Below are positions 23,501-35,500 of a stretch of DNA of 64,000 bases, piece after piece. The DNA comes from Varanus komodoensis (taxonomy: Eukaryota; Chordata; Lepidosauria; Squamata; Varanidae). The position numbers were made by a program, and so were the translations under genes. Numbering within the stretch: position 1 is the stretch's first letter; each line of letters begins with the position of its first letter. Location: contig NW_025336587.1 in assembly GCF_004798865.1 (NCBI RefSeq), forward strand, positions 870,734-934,733, in the 5' to 3' direction. The notes below the pieces were generated by a model, which was not told the DNA's origin, ran no database searches, and was given only the letters and a program-made list of their open reading frames with translations.

Positions 23501-26500
23501 CGCCAGGCCAAACCCTTTTTATTTTCCCAGTATTTCAAGTGCCGATGCTGTTTTTAAAATGGCTTTTATGTGTTGTGCGTTATTGCCATAGCTCTGTCCT
23601 AAGACTCTGGGGAAAGATGGGGTAGAAATGTTCTTAATAAATCAGTTGATCAAGAAAATGCAGCATCCTGTCCCTCTGGAGGGGATTCGATTCAGAATCT
23701 GTGGGCAGAGCAGACTTCTGAGGATGATGTGCTCTGGGGTGTATTTGGTACCCATCTAACAGGTTCATTGAGAGCTATGCCTTCCAAATTGCAGGTCTTC
23801 ACCCGCAAGCACTGGAAGCACAAATACCTCCTTTGCCTCCAGACCGTTGGATGTGAATCTTCCTCATGGGTCAGAGCTGCTTAGAAAGAGAATTTTTGTT
23901 TTCACAACACACCTGACTCAGTGCTTCTGTGCCACCTGCAGGCTTCTTTCCTCCATCCCTTCATATATTTATTTGCAATTATTTTGGGGTGGCATGCCTG
24001 ATAAGGGGAAAAACAATACAAATGGGGCATAAACAGGCATGTGATAACATATTAGAGCCAAGTTAACATGCTGGGACTCCTGAGCCTTCCTGAAGCAGGA
24101 GCCTGAGAGGCCTCCAAGGACGCGATCACCACTGAAAGGCCTCCTCTCCTCTCAGCTCGGCCAGATCGCCCTCGGCAGCGGGCAGATGAGAAAGAGGGTC
24201 ACGTTCTTTTCCCGCTCTTCGGGCCTTGCGGCCTCCTTCCCTTTTTCTCTCCTGTGCGCTGCCTCTCTGATTCATGCTCCGCATGTGTCTGTTTCCCCAG
24301 CTGATTCAGGAGATCTCCAGACTGCAGCGCCGTAGCCTCCGCCACTCCCGCCAGCTGGACCCGCGCAAGCCGTACATCGCAGCCCGCTTCCATTCCTTGC
24401 CCTCCTCCTTCGTCCTGGGGGACATGAAGCGCTACGAGGGGCTTGAGAACAGAGCCCTGGAGGCCGGGCAGAAATACGTCATGTTCGTCCTGGCTGTGCT
24501 GCACGCCAGCGAGGCTGTGAGTCTCCTCCCAGTCTCCACGTTTCCTCACTGCGGGAAGCTCCAGTGTGTTGCGTGTTGTGCCCTGATTCATGGAAACATT
24601 CTTCCTTGTGCACAGTGGAGCATTCTGCACATGGCTAGAATGCAGAGGTGTCCTTTTCATGTTGTTTGAGTCCTGGACACACATGTACCAGCTCAGCTCC
24701 GAGCTCTGAGGCCCTCTGGGTGCTGTGGCCTGCGACTCCCTGCCACCCGTTAGCTGTGCGACCAGGGCTCCCACCTGCCCCCCCTAAGGGTGATGGCTAA
24801 GGCTGCCAAGAACAGAGAAGCCGTGCCGCTCTGTGGGCCACTGCAAGGGTGCGGCGCTTGCGCTCCTCCCATCAACAAAGAGGTTCCAGGTCAGCTTAGA
24901 CCTCGCAAAGGCCCTTTTGCATTCTGCTCCCCATTAAAAGTAATGCCAAAATGTTCCACCTTCGGGTGTTACTTTTATTTCGTAGGGGACCTATATGCCA
25001 CCTTCCGCAAAACAGGCCAACCAGAAATGAATGATGAAGTACAAGCATCATTTTCAAAAAACGGAACAACTGGACAAAGCATGAATTAGGATGAGAGATC
25101 GGATTCTAAAATACCCTAAAAGGCCTTGGAGAATCAAAGGGATCTTGCCTCACACCAGTGCAGTTCCAGGCAAATTTTTCTTTCTGTTGAAAGAGATAGA
25201 AACAGAGTGAGTTAGAAGGGGTCTCCCAGGCCATCTAGTCTGACCCCTGGCTCTGGCCACCTCCACTCATGTCATGCTGCTCTTGACTTGATAGAAACTT
25301 GTAATTTTCCTCAACATTAGTGCCCTCTCAACTGCCTGGGTGGAAGGAGGGGCATTTCGATTGTGCACCCACTCGGGCAGATTGAGACAGAGGGGGCACA
25401 CTCAGAATTCTGGGTGAGTCATGAGCACCCTCTCAAAATGGCTGCCACAGGGTAGCTTGCCTGCTAATAATAAGGTTGCTGAGGGTGGGCCTATCCAGCC
25501 ACAAAACACTCATTTCTCAGCAACTAAAAGAAAAGCAACTACCCAAGCTCTTAAATCCAAAGTTGCGGTGGCGATGGGGCACTATTCTTTTGAACCCAAA
25601 TCAGGATGGTGCTGGAAGGCTACACTTTGCTCTCCTACATTCCAAACCTTCCAGTCTGAAAATACCGTGGGCCGGCATCTGTCACGAGGTGCTGTTGCTG
25701 CCAGATCCTTGACTGATCGATTGATGGATAGATTGATGGCATAGCTTCACCACCAAGTAGATTAAGGTCTCTTGACAGGCTTGGACTGGCTGACTTTCAA
25801 GGTGCTTTGCAGTCTTGTGCTGGTATGTGGGAGCGGTTCCTTTAGGTACTTGGACCAAAACTAGGACATGAAGGATCAGCACCAGGTCCTTGCAATGGGG
25901 CCGGAAATCTACTGCACTCCATAGAATCTACTGGGTTCCTTTTAATATGGGGGGAAAGAGTATTCCAGGCAGGGCTGCATTGTCAACTGTACAGCTTGTC
26001 TATTAGTGTCCATGAGCTGAAGAAACAAGCAAGGAATATTGAATGGTAGCTGAAAGTGATACTTAACTGTAGTACAATGTTTTACAGAGTGTTAGCTTGC
26101 TTAATTTCATATTCTGCTTTGCATTATCCAGAAATGAACCTGAAGCAGCTGCAAGGACAAAGGTCTTAAAGAATATCACAGAAAGGCTGCAAAATGTGGG
26201 CAGGACAGCAGTTTTTTTTAAAAAGCATTGAAAATTAGGACGTGTTAGTTTAAAAAATGGTGGACATGGCAGGAAAGTAGCTGATTGGTGGGAAAATCAG
26301 GAAAGAGATTATTTAGGGTTTTGTTGCATGGAATAGAGTTAAAGTGTGGAATTCACTTTGGGGGGATTTATCTATTGATTTATACCCCCTTTCTTTTTCC
26401 TTTGCAAGAACTCAAGGCAGCTCACACCATTTTCTTGCACTCCTCAAGTTTATCCTCACAACAAGAACCCTGTGAGGTAGGCTGGGCTGAGTCTGAGGTT

Positions 26501-29500
26501 GGCCCAGAGCCACCCAGTTGGCTCCATGGCTGAGCAGGGACTCAAACCCAGACTGCTTAAGTTCCAGGCCCAGACTGTTAGCCACAACCTCACGCTGGCC
26601 TTCATGGTGGCCACCAATTTGGACAGCTTTTAAAAGGGGATTGGGCCATGGCGGATTGGGCTCTCTATGGTTCCTCACCCTGATGGCCATATGCAGAGGT
26701 TGTGTGTCTGCATACACCAGTTGCCGATGTGTGCATTCTCCACACATGGGCTTCCCTTGTGGCATCTGGCTGGAGGATCCTTCCATCTGACCCGGCAGGC
26801 ATCCTTCCAGCCCTCTGAGGACATTCTGTCCGGGAGGTGCGATTTCCCCTCTTTAATTCTCCTGCTCCGACGCATAAGAGCTGACCTACATGCGAGCCGA
26901 ATTGATTCCCCATCACAAGCCGCTTCTTTCTGGCTCTTCCCTCCCTAATAAGAGCCGCACAAGGAGATGGATGCAGATACTGCTCCTGCCGTCTTCTTAC
27001 ACAAGGCCCTCCCTCCCCTCCCTTGTTTGACTTCGCTGCCAGGTGTACGCGGCCAGCCCCTTCTCCGATCCCATCCAGGTGGACAACGCAGACCCCCAGC
27101 CGAAGATCGAAGGCGAGGAGGGGCTCATCTGGGTGATCGGGCCCGTCCTGGCGGTGGTGTTCATCATCTGCATTGTCATCGCAATCCTCCTGTACAAAAA
27201 GTAAGCGCTCTGGGCCTAGACCCACGGGCTGCTGCGGGAGGGGCCCCAGACTGCTCTTGGGGGGGCTCCAGGGGCACTTGCGCTGGGGGCTTTGCCGGTC
27301 CGCAGAGTATTCTTTGTGCTCGAATTCTTGCCTCGTGTCGGGACTGGGCTGTGACTCCTGCAGAATTTCCTTCTGGGGATGTGGGAACACGGTCCAGTTA
27401 GACAAGGAGCAGGAGGAGGGCTGTGATCTGCAGCAGAGAGGCTGCAGCGAGTGAAACCCGCCAGCATCAGGTAGAGCCCGGAGACACCAGGTAGCACGCG
27501 AATGAGGAATAGGCAGGGTCAGGCATCCTGAACCCCAGAGCCCAGCATCCACGAGAAAGGGCAGGCCAGGTGCCCCGAGAAATTTCCCCTCGAGCAAGGA
27601 GATCCACCACATCAGCCTGTGACGGAATCGAGGCAGCAAAGAAAAGAAACAGTGGGAGTTTGGGAAGGAAGAGCCGCTTTCGGTTTGGAAGCCTCCTCTT
27701 CCCCAGAGGGACCCATAGCTAACCATGCTGGTTTCTTCCTTGCTGTGCACTTCGCTTATCTGCTGAAGCTGGGCTGGTCGGCTCACGTTAACTTAATGAA
27801 GCTTCTAGTTACATGGCCATTATCTGCTGCAGCTTGGAAGGAGGGAGAGAATTACGGCCTCGACTCCGTTTTTCAGGGTGGCACACCTGTCTTGCTGCCA
27901 AGGCATCCTTGACATCGGGGTGGGCAGCTTGTGCCCTCCAGATTGTTTCCACCACCCCTCCCATCATCCTCAGGCAAGTTGGGGCTGGAGAAGGAGCCGC
28001 AGTCCAAAGCATCTGGCTGGTGAAGGCTCTCCACCCCTGATGCAGAATATGTAAGGGCCAAACTGTAAGTCGCGCCATTCAGGGGTAGCGAAAGAAAGTT
28101 GGCTGAACTGCGTAGGTGCCGTCTTAGAAGGCGTAACCAGCGCGCCATGCTCTGCTTGTGCGCCATGCTCCAACCTGGACCAAGTCAGAGCTTGGTTTGC
28201 TCCCCGCAAATGCCTGGCCCCACCAGCTGGCGCCTGCCACCAAACACGCAGCTCCTTCGCTGCTAAGCCCGGCAAATCAGGAGCGCCTTCAAAGCTTCTT
28301 TTCTTGGCTGCTTCTCTTCAGGACAGAAAAGGCCAGCTTCAGCCAGCAGCAAACTGTTCCCACGATTCTCCCTGTCCTAAGATAAGCTTGCAGGAAGGCA
28401 TGCCTCTCTCAAGCTGAACCTGCTCAGAAATGCACGGATCAGATTTGTATCGGAACTAGCATGGTGACATCCACTCTGCTAGGCGAGGAACTTGTTTTCT
28501 CTCTGCTTCCTACCATAAATGAAATTGTACTGGTTGGACATTTGGCCAATCTGTGCTCTGATGCGGAGCTCTTTCCTTTCCCCTTAAAAAAAAGGGTTCT
28601 AGTCCTCATGTTTTTGAACAGAGCTTGTTTAAATAGGAACAGAGCCAGGCTACTGGATCAGTTAGCTCTGTCTTGCCAGCACAGACCAGGCTGTCCAGCA
28701 TTTCAGGCAAGGAAGCTTTTCCCCTTACGAGGAACCCAGAACTGCTTGCATCTCCTTGTTCCTGTTCTCCTTTTCTCCCCCGCAGAATCCTATAAGGTAG
28801 GCCAGGAGCAGCAGCTGGCCCCAGAGTCACCTAGTAAGCGTCTCCCCATTTTGTCCTCACAACAGCCCTGTGAGGTAGGCTTATTTCGGACCGCAAGTCA
28901 CCCTGTTAGCTTCCTGGCTGACTGGAGAGTAGAACCTGGATGCCCTGAGTCCTTACTTTCCCTTGTCTGCTTGGCTTCCAGCCTAGGAAATCTATGAGAC
29001 AGTAGAGCACCACGTATGGAAGGTGGTCAGCTGGTGGAGAGCCCTGGCTTGTGGGGTTTGCCCAGGGGAACTGTGGGGCTTCACAGCTGCTGCTCCCTTT
29101 CTAACCCTCCTGTTTGTCTTTTCTTTTCTTCCACTTCGTTTTTTTTTTAACGCTCCCCGGACAGCAAGCCTGACAGGTAAGGATTTACATGGGGCTCCGT
29201 CTGCTCCGGTGGAAGCAATCCAGGTGGAAGTCAGGAGCACCATTAGAAAGCAGAATGCAAACCCACGGAACAAACACAGCTCTTCAAGACAGGGCTGAAC
29301 TGTTAAAATGTCAGTGGAGATCAAAGGCCGGCCAGCTTAAACCCTCAAAGAGAAAAAGAGTGCCCCCCCCCAAAAAAAGGATGATATTGTGACATTTCCA
29401 AGAAAGGTGGGGGAGGAGACACGTCCTTGGCCACACTCCATGGCATCTGCCAATGCCCTACAACACCTGGGGATGGTGGGAGCTGTTGTCCAGTTAAGAT

Positions 29501-32500
29501 GGTGGAAATTGGTGTCCTGCAACAGCAGGAGGTTGGACCTGATGGCCTGCTAATCTATGATTCCAGGGTCTGGAAGGTCCCGATTTGGGGAAGGATAATC
29601 TAGAGAGAGGGTCAGGCAAAGTAAACCAAGGGAGGCCGAACTGTTTCTCTAGGCCTTTGGACTGTAACCACTGGGCTTGCTAACTTACTGGCTTTCCATT
29701 CTCTGCAGTGGCCTGCCTAGCATGCAGTGACAACTCAGATCATGGGCTGAGTGTGGGTTGTCAGTGAATCATGACTGTGGGCTGTTGTTATTTGTGAACT
29801 CTGCACTAAGTTTTAGGTAGGGGTTATCAGCCACAAGCAACCCAGGAGGAGATCCCACAGGTTGTGAACTGTGAATTGTTCACAATCAACAACCCACAGG
29901 GTTCACACATAACAACAGTCCATGATTCAACAGCAATCCATGCCTAACCTGCATTATCATTCTATCAAACCAGTTCAATATGATAGCAATCTGTTGAAAA
30001 CAAATTGGAGTGAATAGGTGTCCAGAAGGTATGACCCAAAACAATAGGTTCAAATGACAAAAAAGGGCTATTTCACAATTCCATTTGATAGAAGATTGCC
30101 AGTGGGGTGGACTAGATGACCTTGCAGACCCTTTTCAAATAATCAAGCAGCAAAAATGTTTGTTCCTAAGGGAGGACATTTGCAGTGGACACCCCAGGAC
30201 TAGCCAAGAGGTCTCCACCTTCTGATTGAGCTGTCAGAGTTAATCCCTCCTTTCCTGCATAACCTCTCTAGGTCTGTTCTGATTTCAAAAGGCCCTCTTC
30301 ATACTTCAATATTTGGCCAACTCAGGTTTGCAAACTGTGCTTTCGGTTTCTTACCCTCAGCTATAAGAAGTCTGGGGAACTCTTAGAGTCTGCATGGCTT
30401 CCCAGTGGATTGTCTGGCTAACAAAAATAGCGTTTAGGTAGGCCAGGGCTGAGAAATGCCCTGTATCTATCCCAAGGCCAGAATCAGTTTCAGCAAACCC
30501 CTGAATGTTGTAGGTTAAAGTGGTTCTAGTAAGTAAGTGTCAGGAGAGGCCATTCGGACTTTTAGATTGGAGAGAAACTGCTCAAAAGCCAGGAAATCAC
30601 CCAGCGTTTGGTTGGCAGGGAAGGGGCTGGGGTATACGGCCAGCAGAGACCCCCAGAATCTTGGATTTGGCCCTGTGGCTGTGGTTTTCCAACTCAGGGA
30701 AGACGGTGAGCGTAAGGAAGCCCTTACGCTCAAAGAAGCCACCTGTATCTCTCCCCGGTCGTGTTTTTCTCTTGTTTTCCCGTCTCTTTCTGCTCCTTCT
30801 CCTCAGCAAACGGAAGGATTCCGAGCCCCGGATTAAGTGCATAATGAACAATGCTGAGATCACGCCCCATCACCCCAAGGACCCCGTGGAGATGCGGCGC
30901 ATCAACTTCCAGACCCCAGGTAATGGCCACACACCGCCCCACACCCAGCTCGCCCCGCCAGCTACCCGGCATCCCCAGGAGGGCCTTGGAGGAAGCGCGA
31001 TCGTGGGTGGGCATGGTGCAGGCAAGGTAGGAACCCTGCCCATGTGCCACAAACTCGTGGCAGCGGGCTTTGCAGCCCTTCCCAACATGGGATCCCGTTT
31101 GCAAGGGGAGAGCCGTGCATGCCATTTCCCATGCCAACAGGAAAGTTGCAGGAGAGATGGTATTGGACAATGAAGGCAGCTTTGTGATAATGTCTGCTTA
31201 CTGTTAAAAAGCCAAGTTCCTAGCTCTGATTGTTCCAAGATGGGCTTGAAAGCACATGCATATTGCCAGTTGAAATCTCAGAACAGCTAGATCAGATTTT
31301 TGGTTGGCAAATGCCCCTCATAATCCCACCCACCCAGCATTTCCCAGGGTCAGCAAAACCAGGATAAATCACATGGGGTGATTAAAAATGTTGAATAAAT
31401 TATGTAAAATAAGAGGCTGAATGAATGTGCAACTCTGATATTTTTCTTTTATTCCACAAAATTCAGCTTGGCTTAGAACCCTAATTATTTTGATCCATTA
31501 AATGATTCATTAAGCAAAGCAATTAAAACATTTTTATCAGTTTAAAAAGATACCTCTGATTAATCGGGGGGCATATTTTAAAAACACAGCTTTTAATTAT
31601 TTTTAATACCAGTGCCTTTTTCTCAAAAAATGCAGCCGGAAAGAGACAAACTAGGCATTTCCTCCTGTGTGAGAAGGAAGGTGTCTTGTTTAGCATCTTG
31701 CTCATTAAGCAAAAATGCATGTGTGTGCGCATCAGCAAGAAGCATGTGCTCTTGCAGAAGAGGCTTTCCCTTCTCTGTGGCAAGAAACTGAGAAGGGCTC
31801 TTCTGAAGGGACAGCGTAATCTGCCCAGGGAACCTTTGATCTGATGGGCGGTAAAGAAATGTAATGGATAAATACAGATAATAGCACAGACATTCATCAG
31901 GCAGGCCCCAAAAGCATCTGTTTCACTTTGAAAGAGGCATTCCCATCCTTGAGAAAGTGAGTGGGGAATTCCAAGATGTGCCATGCTGCTCCAGAAGGCC
32001 TCGGTGCTGTCTCAAAAGAGGCGTTCCCTCCCGTGTGCAAGAGGGCATCAGGAACACTGGGTCAAAAGCATTGCTGGTTCCAGCAGTTCTCTGCATGGTG
32101 TTGTTTCCTGACACGTGTACAAAATCTTTCTGCTCTTCTCCCTCGCAAAGCTTGTGGGAGTGCCGTGTTCCCAGCCACGGGGAGGTGCCCTCCGCCTCCA
32201 AGCTGAGTTGTCATGTGTTCCCTCTGCCCGGAGGAAACCAGCTTCCGGGTCTCACTTCACCTTTTTTTCCTCCTTTTGCCCCATTTCCCCCCGCCCTGCC
32301 CGACCCTGACTTCTTTTTTTGTAAATTGGTATTTCTAATTTAGAGATTTAGAGAATCAGGCAGAAGGGTTTTCTGTATGTGTTGTGCAGGGGGCACCCCC
32401 AGAACAGGCAGTTGGTTGCAGAAATTCAGCATTACTTTTGCATGTGTGATACAAGGGTAAGGTTTTAGTCCTCATGATCTCACACAAAAGTTTGAATGTA

Positions 32501-35500
32501 CTGAAGTGGTTGTACGGATTGGGCCCACTCCTATGAAAGAGCCTTTAAACGTGGTGGGACCAGATGAGGTGGAAGGATTCGAATCCATTGCTGAAATGCC
32601 TCGCCCAGGAACTCTGGGAGTAGGCAGGAAGTCTCTAAGAATTGGACAGTTTCGAGTTCTGTGAATCAGCTTGAACTTGTCTTAGTTCTCCTGACTTCCC
32701 TCTCAAAGTTCAGTCCATCTCAGTTGCCCAAATTCTTCAGTTCAAGTTGTTCCGACTTAAAGACTCTGCCCCAAGCAGCCTACAATCCACAGTTCAGCAC
32801 AGTGCAAAACAACAGAGCAAGCAGGGAGGGAGACTGAGGCAGGAACAGAAAGGGGGAATGTTATTTCAGTACACAAGGACAGATCCCTGCCCCAGAGGAG
32901 CTTACAAATCTAACATCTGGCATAGGGTGCAGCAGTGGAGGAAGATGAGGGAACTGAGGTAGCTGCATGGGATTATTTCATAGAAACATAGAAACAGAGC
33001 GAGTCAGAAGGATCCTCCTGGGCCATCTTGTCTGACCCCTGGCTCCAGCCCTCTCCGCTCACAACATGCCCACCATGTGGACGTCCAGCCTGTCCTTGAA
33101 CACCCGCACCAATGGGGCCTCAACCACCTCCCGGGGAAGCCTAGTCCACACCCTCGGGGTCCTGACTGTCAGGAAGCACTTCCTGGCATCCAAATGGAAC
33201 CTGGGTTCCCTGAGCTTCACTTTCAGTTCCTTCTGCTTTTACTTAGTCGAGTACAGCAGCCCTCTGTGCCCTCTTAAGTGTTTTGGTCAATGGTTCCTAC
33301 CAGTTTGCACAGACGGTGCTCACGGGGAAGAGGCCTGCAGTCTAAGGCATCAGAAAAGCACTGGGTTTTACTTAATGCTACAGCAGAATTTCCCTGCTCC
33401 GTAGCCAAAAGAGAATCCCAAGTACCTCGTGTAGTTTAATAACAAAACAGCTGGTGCCATGTGGGCTTGCAATCTACAAGACATGGCACAAGAAGAAAAG
33501 AGATAAGGAGGGAGGAGGAAAAAGAGAAGAAGCAACACCGAGGCGGCAGTCCATCCTTTTGAAGATTTTTTAGACATTCACCCTGGCAAGTGTGTGTGTA
33601 AAAGAAGGTCCCTTCTCTGTTTGAGGCCAGGTTGGTCCCCACATTTCTGTGATGATCCACCTGAGAGTAAGTCATGGGGACCAGCTGGTGCGGGGAGGGG
33701 ACTGCGTAAGTCCCTATGAAGAAAGAGGGGTAGATTTGAACTTAGTAATAATGAGATGTCCTAGAAGGTAGTTTTATGCTTACTAGGTAGCAAGGCAAAA
33801 CCTCTGTCTTTATCTGTGTGTATGTTTCATACATATCCCCTGCTTGATTAACTTTCAGGTTTTTTTGTGGGGGGGGGGAATATAAATATTTGAGCAACCT
33901 TTGCACTGGACTTTTCTTTGCTTCCAGTTCCTTTGTTTGGCAAGGATAACCCCCCTTTTTGATCATAGATACCTGCTTCTACATGTGTATGGTGTGTGCA
34001 CGTTAGTGTGTGATATTCATGTATTCTTTTAATGAAGGAGGCTAGGTATGAATTTCCAGCTGAACATGATGGGTAAAGACAAAAGGGAGCTGAATTCACG
34101 GCTCAAAATTTTGGGGATAGAAACTGGATAGTACTTGTTCAGAAATTAACATACAATGACCTTTGTGCTGATGGAGGACAGAAAGTATTTGTTTTCTCAA
34201 TGCAACTTTACTTCAGTTGGGAGTGGTGGAAACAAATATAATCACATCGGTTATAGAGCATGTGCCCCATCAGTGGTGGGGAAACAGCCTGCAATCAAAA
34301 CTGCCGCCCCACTCTCTTCAGTCTTCGTCTCCTTTCGTCCTTCCATCCCTTCTGGCATTTCCCTCGCATGGATGAAGAACTTGAAACAATGCCTGCCCCA
34401 CCCACAAAAAAGAGGAACAGGAAAAAATAAAAGGACATCCCCACTAGCAGCCCCCTCCCATTTCCTCTTAAATTTGTGTTGCTTTTTTCTGTTCATTTTT
34501 TCTTGGTTGCATAGCTTTTTTTATATAAAAGTATATATATTTTGTTTTTTTTTGTTTGTTTGTTTTTTGTTTTCCTGTTTTCTACAGATTCTGGTCTCAG
34601 CAGCCCTCTCAGTGACCCTGAGTTTGACCTGGAAAGTTAGTTCCTGTGTGTTTTTGTTCCTGTCCGTTTCATGGGTTGTGCTTCCTCCCCCGCCATTTTG
34701 GGGTTCCATTCTGCCAGACTTCCTCCTCTCCCATCCTCAGTCTCTCTGTCTCTCTCTCCCTGTTTCTCTGCATCTTCGTGGCTTTTGCCATCTCATCCCT
34801 CATGCCATTTGTCTGTCTAAACCGTGCTTCCAGTTTTACAGTCTTTGAAGCAAAAAGTCTTTTGCAAAATGACCCCCAAGCAAGAACCTAAAGCCAAGGT
34901 TGCTGATGACCGTGTTTATATGTGTATATAACAGTCACGTGCCTTTACTGAAGGCCCTAATAATTATCCTACAAATAACACATTTAAAAGAATTCAGAAT
35001 ATAGAGTCTGGCAAGTCAGCCGTTGGCCTAAGCTAGCTCGCCCAATGTGCCAGGTTTTGGGGGGTCCCTCAATCATGGTGCCCTCAAAGGACCAGTCCCC
35101 CCTGTTTGCAACCCCTCTTTCTGCAACATTTTCACAATATGCATCTCCCCCAGAGTGAGAGGGAAAGATCTCCTGAGGCCATTCCCATATCTCCTCATTC
35201 CTTTCTTGGTTTGGGCCCCAATCCAGAGAAACCTTTGTGCAGAGGATGTGGCGGCCCAGGTGAGAGAAGAGGAGGCTGACCCGGGACTTCTCGGACCAGC
35301 GGGACCTGCTGAGTGCAGCACCACTTCAGGGCCCAGGTCCATCCAAGCCCCCACCTGGTCACCCTTCCAGATGTTTTGGATTGCAGCACCCATGAGCCCC
35401 AGCCCACATGCCCATTGAATGCGGAGGACGGCGGTTGCATTCCAAAACGGTTGGACGGCACAAGACGGGGGATGGCTTGAGACAGGCCTCCAGGTTGTTT

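Larger units (their letters stand above)
24517..27042 (+). other. Intron I-J
   Basis: The 2.5-kb intron holds a CR1 3' end in reverse (25193-25290) and a well-kept SINE in reverse (26368-26606). Nothing else is recognised. Confidence 0.6.
27201..29164 (+). other. Intron J-K
   Basis: The 2.0-kb intron holds a palindromic element (27916-28041), a SINE head with leader in reverse (28552-28605) and a SINE body in reverse (28770-28980). The T-rich tract at 29135-29150 precedes the 12-nt microexon. Confidence 0.6.
30920..34587 (+). other. Intron L-M
   Basis: The 3.7-kb intron holds an AT-rich, repeat-poor block (31380-31620) and a long CR1 3' end in reverse (32980-33250). It ends in a very U-rich stretch (34490-34587) before the 48-nt mini-exon. 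Confidence 0.6.

Noticed and set aside
26665-27786. Long reverse-strand open frame (373 codons) over exon J
   Set aside because: Shadow of the transmembrane exon and GC-rich flanks. No domain, and low-complexity composition.
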